This document shows, piece by piece, positions 1-8,838 of a stretch of DNA of 45,051 bases. Made by a program: the position numbers and the translations under genes. Numbering within the stretch: the stretch's first letter is position 1; each line of letters opens with the position of its first letter. Origin of the DNA: Bacteroidia bacterium (GTDB lineage Bacteria; Bacteroidota; Bacteroidia; SpSt-205). Location: NCBI GenBank assembly GCA_025054525.1, contig JANWZJ010000001.1, positions 1 through 45,051 on the forward strand. The letters run 5' to 3'. The notes beneath the pieces were generated by a model. The model had not been told where the DNA came from. It did no database searches and saw nothing but the letters and a program-made list of their open reading frames with translations.

Positions 1-2
1 AG

Positions 3-75
3 TGGTGACGGGCGGATTCGAACCGCCGACCCCCAGATTTTCAGTCTGGTGCTCTACCGACTGAGCTACATCACC
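3..75 (-). tRNA. tRNA-Phe (anticodon GAA)
   Basis: Read on the minus strand this folds as a full cloverleaf of 73 nt. The 7-bp acceptor stem (GGTGATG with CGTCACC) has one G-T pair, the D arm contains AGCTCAGTCGGTAGAGC, the anticodon stem CCAGA/TCTGG encloses GAA, and the T arm contains GGTTCGAATCC. The discriminator base is A. The 3' CCA is not encoded (CT follows), so it must be added by the CCA-adding enzyme. It lies 31 bases downstream of the ftsK stop in the same direction, with its own -7 promoter element at 84-91. Confidence 0.97.
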
Positions 76-83
76 AGCCCATG

Positions 84-91
84 CAAATATA
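84..91 (-). promoter_or_regulatory. -7 promoter element of tRNA-Phe
   Basis: Minus-strand TATATTTG matches the Bacteroidota -7 consensus TAnnTTTG. It ends 8 bases before the mature tRNA 5' end. A clear -33 TTTG is not seen; a CTTG lies 18 bases upstream of the element. Confidence 0.6.
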
Positions 92-106
92 CAACGCTTA
101 CCCAAC

Positions 107-2497
107 CTACAAGAGCGCGTGGAGTTGACTCTCGTCTTGGATAAGTACTTCGCGGGGTTTGCTACCGCGAGCCGGCCCCACGATGCCTGCCCGCTCCAGC
201 TGGTCCATAAGCCTTCCCGCCCGATTGAAGCCTATCCCTAACTTCCGCTGCAAAAGTGAAGTAGAACCTTGCCCACTGCGCACTACTAATAAAGCTGCTT
301 CATGAAAAAGTTCATCTCTCTCTTCGGATGCCGCTGCCGTCTCCATTTCTTCTCGCTCTTCCAACGGAGGCTCTGGCAATACATAAGGGGCAGCAGGCGG
401 ACGCATCTTGATGTGATGCACGATTTGTTCCACTTCAGCAGAACTCACATATCCACTTTGCAAGCGAAGAAGTTCGGTCCCCATCGCAAATAGCATATCC
501 CCGCGTCCCATGAGCCGTTCGGCTCCATCTAAGTCCAAAATCACCCGAGAATCTACTCGCGTTACGACTCGGAAAGAAATACGCACGGGGAAGTTAGCTT
601 TGATGAGACCAGTAATCACATTCACGGAGGGGCGCTGCGTAGCCACTATGAGGTGAATTCCCACTGCCCGAGCCAATTGAGCTAACCGACAGATGGGGGT
701 TTCTACTTCTTTGCCGGCAGTCATCATAAGGTCAGCCAGCTCATCTATAATGAGCACGATATACGGCAAAGGCTGATGTCCCTCGGGCACCCGTCCAGAA
801 CGGCAGCGTTGATTGTACTCGGAGATATTGCGCACCCGAACCTCATCTAAAAGCTCATACCGCATCTCCATCTCTCGTACTAAACTTTGTAGGACAGGCA
901 AGGCTTGCCGCACATCCGTAATAATTCGCTCTGGAATCCCTGGAGTCTCCGCTAAATAATGCTGCTCCAGTTCTTGATATAAGCTAAGTTCTACTTTCTT
1001 GGGGTCTATGAGGACAAAGCGTACCTGTTCGGGACCGCAGCGATAAAGAAGGGAAAGAATCATGCAGTTGAGAGCGACGGACTTGCCCTGACCTGTGGCC
1101 CCTGCAATGAGGAGATGCGGCATTTGCGTCAGGTCTCGGACAAAAGCTTCGCCTGTGATAGTTTTCCCCAAGGCTAAGGGAAGCTGCGCAGAACTCTCCA
1201 GATATTCAGGCGATTGAAGGAGCTCCGAAAGCGGTACTAACCGAGGGCGCGAATGGGGTATCTCTATACCGATAGTGCCTTTTCCAGGCATCGGAGCAAT
1301 AATGCGTATTCCTAAAGCAGCCAGACTCAGCGCAATATCATCTTCTAACCCTTTGATGCGACTGATGCGCACGCCCGGAGCAGGCACAAGCTCAAAAAGC
1401 GTAACCGTAGGTCCTACCACTGCCGTGATGCGCTGGAGTTCTACGCCGTATTGCCGAAGAGTGCGGATGATTTGTTCTTTTTGAGCTTCTAACTCCTCTA
1501 GAGAGAGCGGTGGGTCTGAGGTACGCACTGGCGCCAAAAGCGATAAAGGAAAACCTCCTTCTCTTTGCACCACAAAGGGCTCCTCTGGCTTTTTCTCCTC
1601 CATTTGATATGAAAACGAAGGCTCTGGCTGTGAAACTGTATCCGATGGATTCTGGAAGGAATGCTTTATCGGAGCTGGCTCCGAGTACTCTTCCTCAACA
1701 GATAGCTTCCTGCTCTCCCTTTGGTCATCTTGCGAGACGACTAAGTGGTCAGAAGGTTTTATCTCTTCTGCTGGCTTGGCTGGGTGTATATCAGCGATTT
1801 GCCCATGAGGTATGGGGGCATGCTGACCTTGCGAGCCCTTCAGTGAAGCAGAAGAAGGGGCTTCTGAAAGAGGGACTCGGATTACTTCATACCAGGAAGG
1901 CGATGGGCTTTCTTTGGCGGAGAGTTCGGGTTCAGGCTCCACTATAGGAGGGGGCGGGCTGGGAGGGGGGGGAGGCGTCGGCAGAGAAAAACGGAGTCTT
2001 GGAAAAGCGACCCAGCCTATCACGCCTGCCGACACTATCCATAGCAAAAAAAGTCCTACCTCTCCCACATATAAGCGCAGCCATGCTGTGAAACCCGCCC
2101 CCGCACTACCACACCAGAGCAGGTCTTCTACCCAACCCATCTGGACTAACCAGCCCCCGAATGTAGAAAGCAATACCATCAGAAGAAGTCCTCGTCCCAC
2201 CCAAGCCAATCGGATAGGCTTACAGCGTACCCACTGCAGCGCACCATAAATCATCAGGATAGGCAGAACTATTCCCGCCCATCCAAAACCCTTATAGGTG
2301 ATGAAGTGGGCGATGCGTGCACCTATCCAGCCGGTGGGATTATTGAGGGAAACAGCACTGGGAGCACCTTCTAACGCAGGCAAATCCGAGGTATAGCTCA
2401 GGAAGTAGGCTATCACCGCTACTAATACATAAACCCCAACTACCCCCAATCCTGCGCTGAGGAGAAGATACCGCTGTGGGGAGGAAGGCGACTCCAT
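107..2497 (-). CDS. ftsK: DNA translocase FtsK/SpoIIIE family
   Basis: Septal DNA pump that moves chromosome ends and the dif region during division. The 796-residue protein starts with about four membrane helices within residues 10-170, then a Pro-rich linker (a run of Pro near residues 175-187) and an acidic, Pro/Ser/Glu-rich spacer. The RecA-like motor follows: Walker A GATGQGKS at 466-473, a Walker B ending VLIIDELADLM, and the conserved block ATQRPSVNVITGLIKANFP. The C-terminal 60 residues form the winged-helix gamma domain (the stretch around GSTSLLQRKLGIGFNRAGRL) that reads KOPS sites. Length and order are normal for FtsK. It is the last protein gene of the long minus-strand run, 20 bases after the PolX-like gene. 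Confidence 0.96.
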   Translation of the reverse strand: MESPSSPQRYLLLSAGLGVVGVYVLVAVIAYFLSYTSDLPALEGAPSAVSLNNPTGWIGARIAHFITYKGFGWAGIVLPILMIYGALQWVRCKPIRLAWVGRGLLLMVLLSTFGGWLVQMGWVEDLLWCGSAGAGFTAWLRLYVGEVGLFLLWIVSAGVIGWVAFPRLRFSLPTPPPPPSPPPPIVEPEPELSAKESPSPSWYEVIRVPLSEAPSSASLKGSQGQHAPIPHGQIADIHPAKPAEEIKPSDHLVVSQDDQRESRKLSVEEEYSEPAPIKHSFQNPSDTVSQPEPSFSYQMEEKKPEEPFVVQREGGFPLSLLAPVRTSDPPLSLEELEAQKEQIIRTLRQYGVELQRITAVVGPTVTLFELVPAPGVRISRIKGLEDDIALSLAALGIRIIAPMPGKGTIGIEIPHSRPRLVPLSELLQSPEYLESSAQLPLALGKTITGEAFVRDLTQMPHLLIAGATGQGKSVALNCMILSLLYRCGPEQVRFVLIDPKKVELSLYQELEQHYLAETPGIPERIITDVRQALPVLQSLVREMEMRYELLDEVRVRNISEYNQRCRSGRVPEGHQPLPYIVLIIDELADLMMTAGKEVETPICRLAQLARAVGIHLIVATQRPSVNVITGLIKANFPVRISFRVVTRVDSRVILDLDGAERLMGRGDMLFAMGTELLRLQSGYVSSAEVEQIVHHIKMRPPAAPYVLPEPPLEEREEMETAAASEERDELFHEAALLVVRSGQGSTSLLQRKLGIGFNRAGRLMDQLERAGIVGPARGSKPREVLIQDESQLHALL

Positions 2498-2517
2498 CCT
2501 AAGCGAAATTAGCTATC

Positions 2518-4131
2518 TCAGCCAAAGGGAGGTTCCGAGTAGGCATTTAGAAGCAGTGTGGGGGGAAGCAATCCTTTTTGAAGCACGGAAAGCCCTGTGC
2601 GCCAGTACGCTAACTCCTCCACGGCATGCGCATCCGTGGTAAGGATGATAGGTATATTTAGTTCAGCCGCTCTGCGTACCCATCGCCAGTCTATCTCCAT
2701 GCGATAAGGATTAGCGTTGAACTCTATCGCTATGCGCTGCTGGGCACATATGGCTAAGATAACCTCTTCATCTATAGGATAGCCCGGACGACTACGCAAA
2801 AGTCTGCCTGTCCAATGCCCTAAGACCTTGACATAGGGATTACTGAGCGCACGACTAAGGCGCTGCGTCGCCTCAGAGCGCTCCATGTGGAGCTTCTCAT
2901 GAATGGAAGCTACAATAAAATCCAGCTTACGCCAAACTTCCTCCGTATAATCTATTTCGCCAGTGGGTAAAATATCGGCTTCTATGCCTTTGAGTATGTG
3001 AAAGGCTCCTGCATAGGTATGATTGAGGCGGTCTATGGCGTTAGTCTGGTCGGCGAGGCGCTCAGGCGAAAGCCCCCCCGCATAATATGCCCTCTGGCTG
3101 TGATCAGCAATTCCCAGCCATTTCCAGCCCTGACCCCGAGCAGCTTCTACCATTTCTTCCAACGAATCAGCCCCATCAGAATAGGTGGTATGCACATGCA
3201 GAGTGCCTTGTACATGTTGGGGTAGCAGTGGCTTAGGTAAGCGGCCGGCTTCTGCCAGTTCTATAATGTCCTCCCAATCTCGCCAAGCAGGTAAGATATA
3301 AGGTAAGCCTGCTGCCTGAAATAGAACTTCTTCTGTCAATCCACGGATATTTTCGGGGAGACGCTTTCGTACTTTCTCCCAGAATGCAGGTGGGCCTGTG
3401 AGCCTAAGCAGGGCTTCTCCCCACTCCTCCACCCCATACAAATGCACAGGAAGCTCAGGATGCCGAAGCTGGTCTCGTTCTGCTTCGGGTAGCCATCCCT
3501 CTGCTAAGAGAAAGGAAATGCTTTCTATGGGGATGATGCCTTCTATTCTTTCTATTAGGGGAAGGGCGCGACGAAGCTCCCCCACCGCCTCAGCACGAAT
3601 ACCCTGTTCCCGCAAGGAGCCTAAAACTTGCTGCCAGAGCTGCACTGCCTCAGCATATAGAAGCAGGTGTCGCTGCTTCTGATAGATGCGGATTGCCTCT
3701 TCTAAACGCTGTAAGAGCACAGGCCCCCACCCGGATAGCTTATGGAGTTTTCCGCGTTGAAGGGCTTGGTGCAATCCATCCACGGATACCACGCCCACTT
3801 CTCTCCAGAGCTGCTGGATACGACGCGGCCCTAACCCCGGCAATCGTCGCAATTCTAAGAGGCTATCGGGGACCTTCTTGCGCAGCTCTTCTAAAAGAGG
3901 AATGCTTCCCGTAGCCAGAAGCTGATGAAGGGTCTGTTTGAGCCCTTCTCCTATTTTCTCCTTACCTTCTAAGGCTTGGAGTATGGCTTCAGGTGAGTGC
4001 CATACGCTGCGTGGTAAGCGTGTGAGATGCTCTAATAACCTCTGATAGGCTTTCACCCGAAAAGGCTGGCTTTCTACCAGCTCCAAACGCGCAATCAGCT
4101 CCTCTAATAGCGCAAGGGTCGTATCTTGCAT
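2518..4131 (-). CDS. PolX-like protein: HhH, degenerate polymerase core, PHP phosphoesterase
   Basis: The fold order is that of bacterial PolX: helix-hairpin-helix segments at about residues 45-150 (for example LRRLPGLGPRRI), a palm-like region about 160-290, and a C-terminal PHP phosphoesterase about 310-535. The PHP metal ligands are present: H313/H315 (LHVHTTYSDG), D344/H345, E385, H412, H440 and D501/H503. The palm has lost its catalytic acids. Where PolX has DxD after the GS-RR motif, this protein has R196 and E198, and where the third Asp (VDLRV) is expected it has H231. It should therefore be a PHP nuclease or phosphoesterase without polymerase activity (inference). ATG at 4131 overlaps the SDR stop as TGATG; a TTG at 4134 is an alternative start (residue numbers here count from it). 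Confidence 0.85.
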   Translation of the reverse strand: MQDTTLALLEELIARLELVESQPFRVKAYQRLLEHLTRLPRSVWHSPEAILQALEGKEKIGEGLKQTLHQLLATGSIPLLEELRKKVPDSLLELRRLPGLGPRRIQQLWREVGVVSVDGLHQALQRGKLHKLSGWGPVLLQRLEEAIRIYQKQRHLLLYAEAVQLWQQVLGSLREQGIRAEAVGELRRALPLIERIEGIIPIESISFLLAEGWLPEAERDQLRHPELPVHLYGVEEWGEALLRLTGPPAFWEKVRKRLPENIRGLTEEVLFQAAGLPYILPAWRDWEDIIELAEAGRLPKPLLPQHVQGTLHVHTTYSDGADSLEEMVEAARGQGWKWLGIADHSQRAYYAGGLSPERLADQTNAIDRLNHTYAGAFHILKGIEADILPTGEIDYTEEVWRKLDFIVASIHEKLHMERSEATQRLSRALSNPYVKVLGHWTGRLLRSRPGYPIDEEVILAICAQQRIAIEFNANPYRMEIDWRWVRRAAELNIPIILTTDAHAVEELAYWRTGLSVLQKGLLPPTLLLNAYSEPPFG

Positions 4132-4979
4132 CAACGAGCACTCGCTTCCTTCAGGGCTTGGAAGGCTTTCTTGAGGGTTTCACGGTCGGCGACCTGGGCT
4201 AAGTAGTTAAAGGAAGCGCCTTGGAGTCGTTCGGCGCCATCTATGGGGATTACGGCGCCTGTGATATACGGAGCCAAATCGGAGAGCAAGAAAGCGGCTA
4301 AGGCTCCGAGTTCTTCATAGCGCCCGTACCTGCCCATTGGCATGCGCTGCCGATAGAGCTGCTCCATTTGGGCGTCTGGCATGAGCCGAGACCAAGCACC
4401 CTCCGTCGGAAAAGAACCCGGCGCAATCGCATTCACTCGGATACCATACATAGCCCACTCATACGCTAACGACAGCGTCATCGCTTGGACGCCAGCTTTC
4501 GCCGCTGCAGAGGGCATCACAAATGCACATCCTGTATCCGTGTATGTAGTTACGATATTCAGAATGTGTCCAGGAAACTTGTTTTCAATCCAGTAAGCAC
4601 CCGCCCAACGACTCATGTGAAAACTCCCTACCAGGACAATATCCACAATCGCCCGAAATGCCCGAGGTGATAGGGTCTCCGAAGCCGCCAGAAAATTGCC
4701 CGCTGCGTTATTCACTACGGCATCCAGCTTGCCCCAGGTGCGCACTACATGCGAAAGAAACTGGGAGACACTCTCCCAGTCTCGTACATCACACACGAAG
4801 GGCAGTACCTGTGGTCCCGACACTCGGGCCGTTTCTTCTAGTACATGCTGCCGCCGACCACAAATCGCCACCTTCGCCCCACACCGAATGAATGTCTCTG
4901 TCATCGCCCTGCCCAATCCCGTCCCCCCTCCCGTTACGACGATTACCTTATCTGTCAAATCTATCTTCAGCATATTCAA
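4131..4979 (-). CDS. Short-chain dehydrogenase, 2,4-dienoyl-CoA reductase-like
   Basis: NADP(H)-dependent oxidoreductase of the classical SDR fold, 282 residues. The N-terminal Rossmann motif is TGGGTGLG (about 16-23), followed by NNAAGNF and the C-terminal IAPGSFPTEGAWSRL. The pattern resembles mitochondrial 2,4-dienoyl-CoA reductase rather than standard SDRs: the usual YxxxK is replaced by PSAAAKAGV, whose Ser and Lys are spaced as in DECR, and a Tyr is kept in TTYTDTG. The likely role is reduction of dienoyl- or enoyl-CoA intermediates from unsaturated fatty acids. Its 5' end overlaps the DUF1571 stop by 4 bases (ATGA), so it is translationally coupled. The exact substrate is not provable from sequence. 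Confidence 0.85.
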   Translation of the reverse strand: MNMLKIDLTDKVIVVTGGGTGLGRAMTETFIRCGAKVAICGRRQHVLEETARVSGPQVLPFVCDVRDWESVSQFLSHVVRTWGKLDAVVNNAAGNFLAASETLSPRAFRAIVDIVLVGSFHMSRWAGAYWIENKFPGHILNIVTTYTDTGCAFVMPSAAAKAGVQAMTLSLAYEWAMYGIRVNAIAPGSFPTEGAWSRLMPDAQMEQLYRQRMPMGRYGRYEELGALAAFLLSDLAPYITGAVIPIDGAERLQGASFNYLAQVADRETLKKAFQALKEASAR

Positions 4980-5806
4980 AAGCGGTATTCAGGATTATTG
5001 CGAGAGAAGTCCTTATCTGTGAAGGGTGGATCCACCTCCACTCCATAATACTCATACCGCTCATAAACGCCAGCTTCGTCTTCCACCTCCACTACCAGCG
5101 GAATATATCGTTCTGCATCTATGAGTAATCGTATCACCTTCCCATAATCAGAAGGTACTTTGAGTATCTGTCCAGCCTTGAGAGAGATGTTCGGAGATTT
5201 GAGTTGATTGAGTTCCATGATTTTGTACCAACCTACTTTGAGTTTTTCTCCTAATTGGAAAAGATTCTCTCCTTGCTGGGCTGTATAGGTTTCTATGCGA
5301 TAGTTGGGGGGTGAAAGTACGATTTTGTGGCATTTATGCCCGTCCCAAATGAAGGAACCATCATAGCGTACGAGCTGTGTAAGGAGAGAGCGATATTTTT
5401 CTCGGGCAGAAAGTAGCAGTGAGCGCACTAAATCAAATCCCACCGCATGAATGGTCTGATGTTGGTCTTCCAGAACCAGATCGCCATATGGGTCTAAGGT
5501 GAGCGGCAGGTAGGGGAAGGAGTTGGGCTTGACGAGCATGCGCTGACTGCCTGGCTCGGCAGGATAGAGCACTTCTACCCCCTGACGCGGGCTGAACTGA
5601 TAGCCATACACCGCGAAGGGCTGGCGACGCAGCTTGAACCGCATATGTTCGGAGAGAAGTTTGCCCTTGATGCGTTCATATTTACGCAGCTCGTAGCGAA
5701 GAGTGCGCAAAGTACCCGTGCGGTCCAACATGGTATTGAGTATTTGGAGCGCATCAGGGGACTGTGCGCACAGCAGCGAAATACCCAGAACCCACCTAAT
5801 CCCCAT
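4976..5806 (-). CDS. Exported DUF1571-type protein with an inserted LysM domain
   Basis: A 276-residue protein with a short signal peptide (MGIRWVLGISLLCAQ), so it is probably periplasmic or outer-membrane associated. Residues about 20-170 and 220-276 resemble DUF1571, a LolA/LolB-like beta fold that may hold hydrophobic ligands. Between them, at 173-218, sits a LysM-like peptidoglycan-binding module (TYTAQQGENLFQLGEKLKVG to AGQILKVP). The strands resume right after it (YGKVIRLLIDAERYIPLVVE), so the LysM looks inserted into the parent domain rather than appended. It overlaps the ABC ATPase stop by 11 bases. Function is unknown; envelope lipid or lipoprotein handling is an inference. Confidence 0.75.
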   Translation of the reverse strand: MGIRWVLGISLLCAQSPDALQILNTMLDRTGTLRTLRYELRKYERIKGKLLSEHMRFKLRRQPFAVYGYQFSPRQGVEVLYPAEPGSQRMLVKPNSFPYLPLTLDPYGDLVLEDQHQTIHAVGFDLVRSLLLSAREKYRSLLTQLVRYDGSFIWDGHKCHKIVLSPPNYRIETYTAQQGENLFQLGEKLKVGWYKIMELNQLKSPNISLKAGQILKVPSDYGKVIRLLIDAERYIPLVVEVEDEAGVYERYEYYGVEVDPPFTDKDFSRNNPEYRF

Positions 5807-6389
5807 ATGAAGGTAAAGGTAAGGATTTACTTAGCCATGAAGCCTCCTCAGGGTCATTCGTGGCACAGAGAATGAGACACTCGGGTGAGCTACGGAGCGT
5901 AGCTATTTCGGTTCGCACCTTCTCACGATAATGGGTGTCTAAAAAGGTAGTAGGCTCATCCAATAAAATGAGCCCTTCTTCTAACGAGAGCGCCAATCCT
6001 ACTAAGAATCGTTGGCGCATACCCGAAGAAAGAGCATCCAAGCGTTTCTGGGGCGAAAGCTGCCACTTTTCCCAGAAGTTTTTCGGGTCAGTGGGGCATT
6101 TATGTTGCCAGAAACTCTGCGCTATTTCCTGTAGAGAAAGCAATGGGGGGGGGAGCACATGCGGAGACTGCCAAGCTAACCGCATGAGCGGCGGACGCCC
6201 TTCTATACTCCCCTCTGAAGCCGAAAGCGTCCCCGCTATGAGCCCTAATAAACTGCTTTTTCCCGAGCCGTTCGGTCCTACGACAGCATACCCGCCTTCT
6301 CCGCTGCGCAACTCCCCACTCAGCCCGCGAAATATCCATCGCTCTCCATACCTAAGTCCGAGACGATTCAGGCGAAGGACGAGGGGCAT
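5796..6389 (-). CDS. Orphan ABC transporter ATP-binding protein
   Basis: A compact 197-residue ABC ATPase of the size seen in CcmA-like subunits. Walker A is GPNGSGKSS (38-46), the Q-loop Gln is Q73, the signature is LSSGMRQR (120-127) and Walker B is LILLDEP (140-146). The H-loop His is replaced by Asn178 (ATNDP where ATHDP is usual; the codon is AAT). No permease gene lies nearby, so the partner is unknown. The start at 6389 gives a normal ABC N terminus (VLRLNRLGLRYGERW) and overlaps the end of lpxC-fabZ by 38 bases. Weak hydrolysis or a purely structural role is possible; the exported substrate cannot be assigned. Confidence 0.88.
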   Translation of the reverse strand: MPLVLRLNRLGLRYGERWIFRGLSGELRSGEGGYAVVGPNGSGKSSLLGLIAGTLSASEGSIEGRPPLMRLAWQSPHVLPPPLLSLQEIAQSFWQHKCPTDPKNFWEKWQLSPQKRLDALSSGMRQRFLVGLALSLEEGLILLDEPTTFLDTHYREKVRTEIATLRSSPECLILCATNDPEEASWLSKSLPLPSYGD

Positions 6390-7794
6390 GACTCACCTTG
6401 AGAGAACTCTTGGGAACCAGACTGGCTGTAAGTTCTGCTTCACACACCAGTTTGTCTTCTACATAGGCTTTCCCCGCCATTTTGCAAATGCCCCGCTTGA
6501 GCTGAAGCATATCCAGCCTAAAAACAAGCTGATCTCCAGGTACTACCGGCTTTTTGAAGCGCGCACCATCTATGGCTAAAAAATACACCCAGTAATCTTG
6601 AGGATTTTCTACAATATTCAAAAAAAGAATGCCTCCTACTTGCGCCATCGCCTCCAAAATCAAAACCCCCGGCATAATGGGATTATCCTCAAAGTGGCCT
6701 ACAAAGAAAGGTTCATTGATAGTTACATTCTTGATACCGATGATGCTATCCTGACTGAAATGCGTAATCCTGTCTACCAGCAAGAAAGGATAACGATGCG
6801 GAAGAATACGCCGAATAGCATGAATATCAAATACAACGCCGCCTTGGGTGGGGGTCTTCTGGAAGCGTTGAATAATCTGCTTTTTCTGAATGAGTCTATA
6901 TAGCGTTCGGATGAATTCTATATTCGCTGCATGCCCTGGACGCATGGCCACGATCTGCCCCCGGAGGGGCGCCCCTAATAGGGCCAAGTCTCCGATTAAA
7001 TCCAGTAGCTTATGCCGAGCCGGCTCATTCTCAAAACGAAGCGGGGTATTATTCAGGACGCCTTGTTCTACGACTTGTACATCAGGATAATCAAAGAGCG
7101 AGCCTATTCTCCGCAGCTCCTCTGGTGAATAATGCCTATCTACGATAACAATTGCATTTTCCAGCGTTCCCCCCCGAATCAAACCCATTTTATGTAGCTC
7201 CTCCAGCTCATACAACAAGCAGAATGTACGGGCTGGTGCAATTTCGGTAGAGAAATCCTCCCACTTGACCAGCGTAGCGGGCTGAATTCCCAGAACTTGT
7301 GAGTTGTAATCTACGATTACCGTGATGCGAAAACCCTCAAAAGGAAAAGCCGCTATATCTACTCCCCGGTCCTTGTTCTGATAATGAACGGGCTCCTCTA
7401 TGTGGTAATACTGCTGGGGCTCTTTTTGAGCGATCAGGCCTACGCGCTGGATAGCCTCTACGAAAGGAAGTGCACTCCCATCCAAAATAGGTATCTCTGC
7501 TCCCCAGACTACGATTCGGGCGTTGGAGACCCCCATACCCATGAGCGCAGCTAAGAGATGCTCTACCGTGTGAATGCGAACAGTTCCCTTGCCCAGCGTG
7601 GTGGAGCGCATTAGCTCTACCACATAATCCACCCGAGCTGGTATTTCCACGGGTTGGGGAGCATCCATCCGCACAAATACATATCCCGTATTCTCAGGCG
7701 CAGGATGCACCTCAATACGAACATTATCCCCCGTATGAAGCCCTACCCCTTCAAAACCAAAGCTCTCCTTCAGTGTATGTTGCTTCTGAAACAT
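6352..7794 (-). CDS. lpxC/fabZ: Bifunctional LpxC/FabZ: UDP-3-O-acyl-GlcNAc deacetylase and 3-hydroxyacyl-ACP dehydratase
   Basis: A 480-residue fusion typical of Bacteroidota. Residues 1-310 are LpxC, the zinc deacetylase that commits to lipid A. Its zinc ligands are H79 (HTVEHL), H261 and D265, with the catalytic His at H288 (RPGHAANI). Residues about 322-460 are FabZ, with the catalytic His at H333 (LPHRYPFLLVDR) and Glu at E381 in PGVLILEAMAQ. LpxC pulls hydroxyacyl chains into lipid A and FabZ into membrane phospholipid, so fusion co-locates a branch point. The C-terminal 20 residues are Pro/Ser-rich and overlap the ABC gene. lpxD lies immediately upstream (gap of 6 bases). Confidence 0.97.
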   Translation of the reverse strand: MFQKQHTLKESFGFEGVGLHTGDNVRIEVHPAPENTGYVFVRMDAPQPVEIPARVDYVVELMRSTTLGKGTVRIHTVEHLLAALMGMGVSNARIVVWGAEIPILDGSALPFVEAIQRVGLIAQKEPQQYYHIEEPVHYQNKDRGVDIAAFPFEGFRITVIVDYNSQVLGIQPATLVKWEDFSTEIAPARTFCLLYELEELHKMGLIRGGTLENAIVIVDRHYSPEELRRIGSLFDYPDVQVVEQGVLNNTPLRFENEPARHKLLDLIGDLALLGAPLRGQIVAMRPGHAANIEFIRTLYRLIQKKQIIQRFQKTPTQGGVVFDIHAIRRILPHRYPFLLVDRITHFSQDSIIGIKNVTINEPFFVGHFEDNPIMPGVLILEAMAQVGGILFLNIVENPQDYWVYFLAIDGARFKKPVVPGDQLVFRLDMLQLKRGICKMAGKAYVEDKLVCEAELTASLVPKSSLKVSHAPRPSPESSRT

Positions 7795-7800
7795 AAGGTA

Positions 7801-8838
7801 TCAAGATTGCGATAGATATTTTTCTATTTCTCGCAGGCGGGGATAGAGTTCGGGAAGTTTGCGCATGATAGCTTCCATAAGCAGTTGCTGGCGTACTTCT
7901 TGGACGGGCGCGCCCCGCCAAGACTTACCAGGTGCAGTAATAGAACGAGAGATGCCACTCTGGGCCGTGATAGAGGAGCGATCTGCCACATACAAATGGT
8001 CCGCAATTCCGACTTGCCCCCCAATCCGACAATAAGCCCCTACGGTAGTACTGCCCGCTATACCCGTCTGCGCCGCTATAGCGGTGTATTCTCCGATTTG
8101 AACATTATGCCCTACTTGAATCAGATTGTCCAACTTGACCCCCCGAGCTAAACGCGTAACCCCTAAAGTAGCCCTATCTACACAGGTATTAGCACCTACC
8201 TCTACGTCATCCTCTATAATGACGCGCCCTACTTGTGGGATTCTTTCATAGATTCGGTTCTCACCTTGATAGAATCCAAATCCGTCTGCCCCTATCACTG
8301 CTCCTGGATGAATGATACATTCTCGCCCTATGCGTGTATTCGGCATAATAACTGCATGGGGATAAATGATAGTATCTTCTCCTATCTCTACTCCGGCGCC
8401 CAAATACGCAAAAGGATACACCCAGACACGCTTTGCCAGCTTGACTCCTTCGCCGATGTAAGTAAACGCACCAATATAGGTTTCTTCAGGAATCTGAGCA
8501 GATGGATGAATAAAAGCATAAGGCTCTCGCCCCCAGCTCGGCAAAGGAGGTAGCTTATAGCGTCGTACCAAAGAGTAAAAGGCATGATCGGGGCGATTCA
8601 CATAAATCCAAGTGGTATGTGAGGGAAGAGCCCTGCGTGGTGTGAAATTTACAGGGAGTAGAACGGCTCCAGCCTTCGTCTCGTAGAGGTGATTCTCGTA
8701 TTTGGGGTCTGCAAAAAAGGAAAGGTCTTGTTTAGTAGCTGAGTCCAGACTGGCAAAATCCGTGATGATTACTTCGCCATTGCCTTGTACCCTCTGTGCC
8801 TGCACCTCTTGGGCGATTTGGGATGAAGTAAGTCTCAT
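7801..8838 (-). CDS. lpxD: UDP-3-O-acylglucosamine N-acyltransferase LpxD
   Basis: Third step of lipid A synthesis, adding a second 3-hydroxyacyl chain from acyl-ACP. The 345-residue protein has an N-terminal uridine-binding domain (about 1-100), then a left-handed beta helix of hexapeptide repeats (about 105-300) and a C-terminal helix (about 315-345). The signature GADGFGF and the catalytic His in [13 protein letters not shown] are present. Length is normal. It overlaps the ftcD stop by 4 bases (ATGA) and precedes lpxC-fabZ, a common Bacteroidota pairing. Confidence 0.96.
   Translation of the reverse strand: MRLTSSQIAQEVQAQRVQGNGEVIITDFASLDSATKQDLSFFADPKYENHLYETKAGAVLLPVNFTPRRALPSHTTWIYVNRPDHAFYSLVRRYKLPPLPSWGREPYAFIHPSAQIPEETYIGAFTYIGEGVKLAKRVWVYPFAYLGAGVEIGEDTIIYPHAVIMPNTRIGRECIIHPGAVIGADGFGFYQGENRIYERIPQVGRVIIEDDVEVGANTCVDRATLGVTRLARGVKLDNLIQVGHNVQIGEYTAIAAQTGIAGSTTVGAYCRIGGQVGIADHLYVADRSSITAQSGISRSITAPGKSWRGAPVQEVRQQLLMEAIMRKLPELYPRLREIEKYLSQS

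Noticed and set aside
1510-1947. Open frame of 145 codons on the plus strand
   Set aside because: It runs wholly antisense to the Pro/Glu-rich spacer of ftsK, has no recognisable motif, promoter or neighbour, and its composition is a reflection of the ftsK frame.
5935-6579. Open frame of 214 codons on the plus strand
   Set aside because: It crosses antisense over the ABC ATPase and the end of lpxC-fabZ, both of which have complete catalytic motifs.
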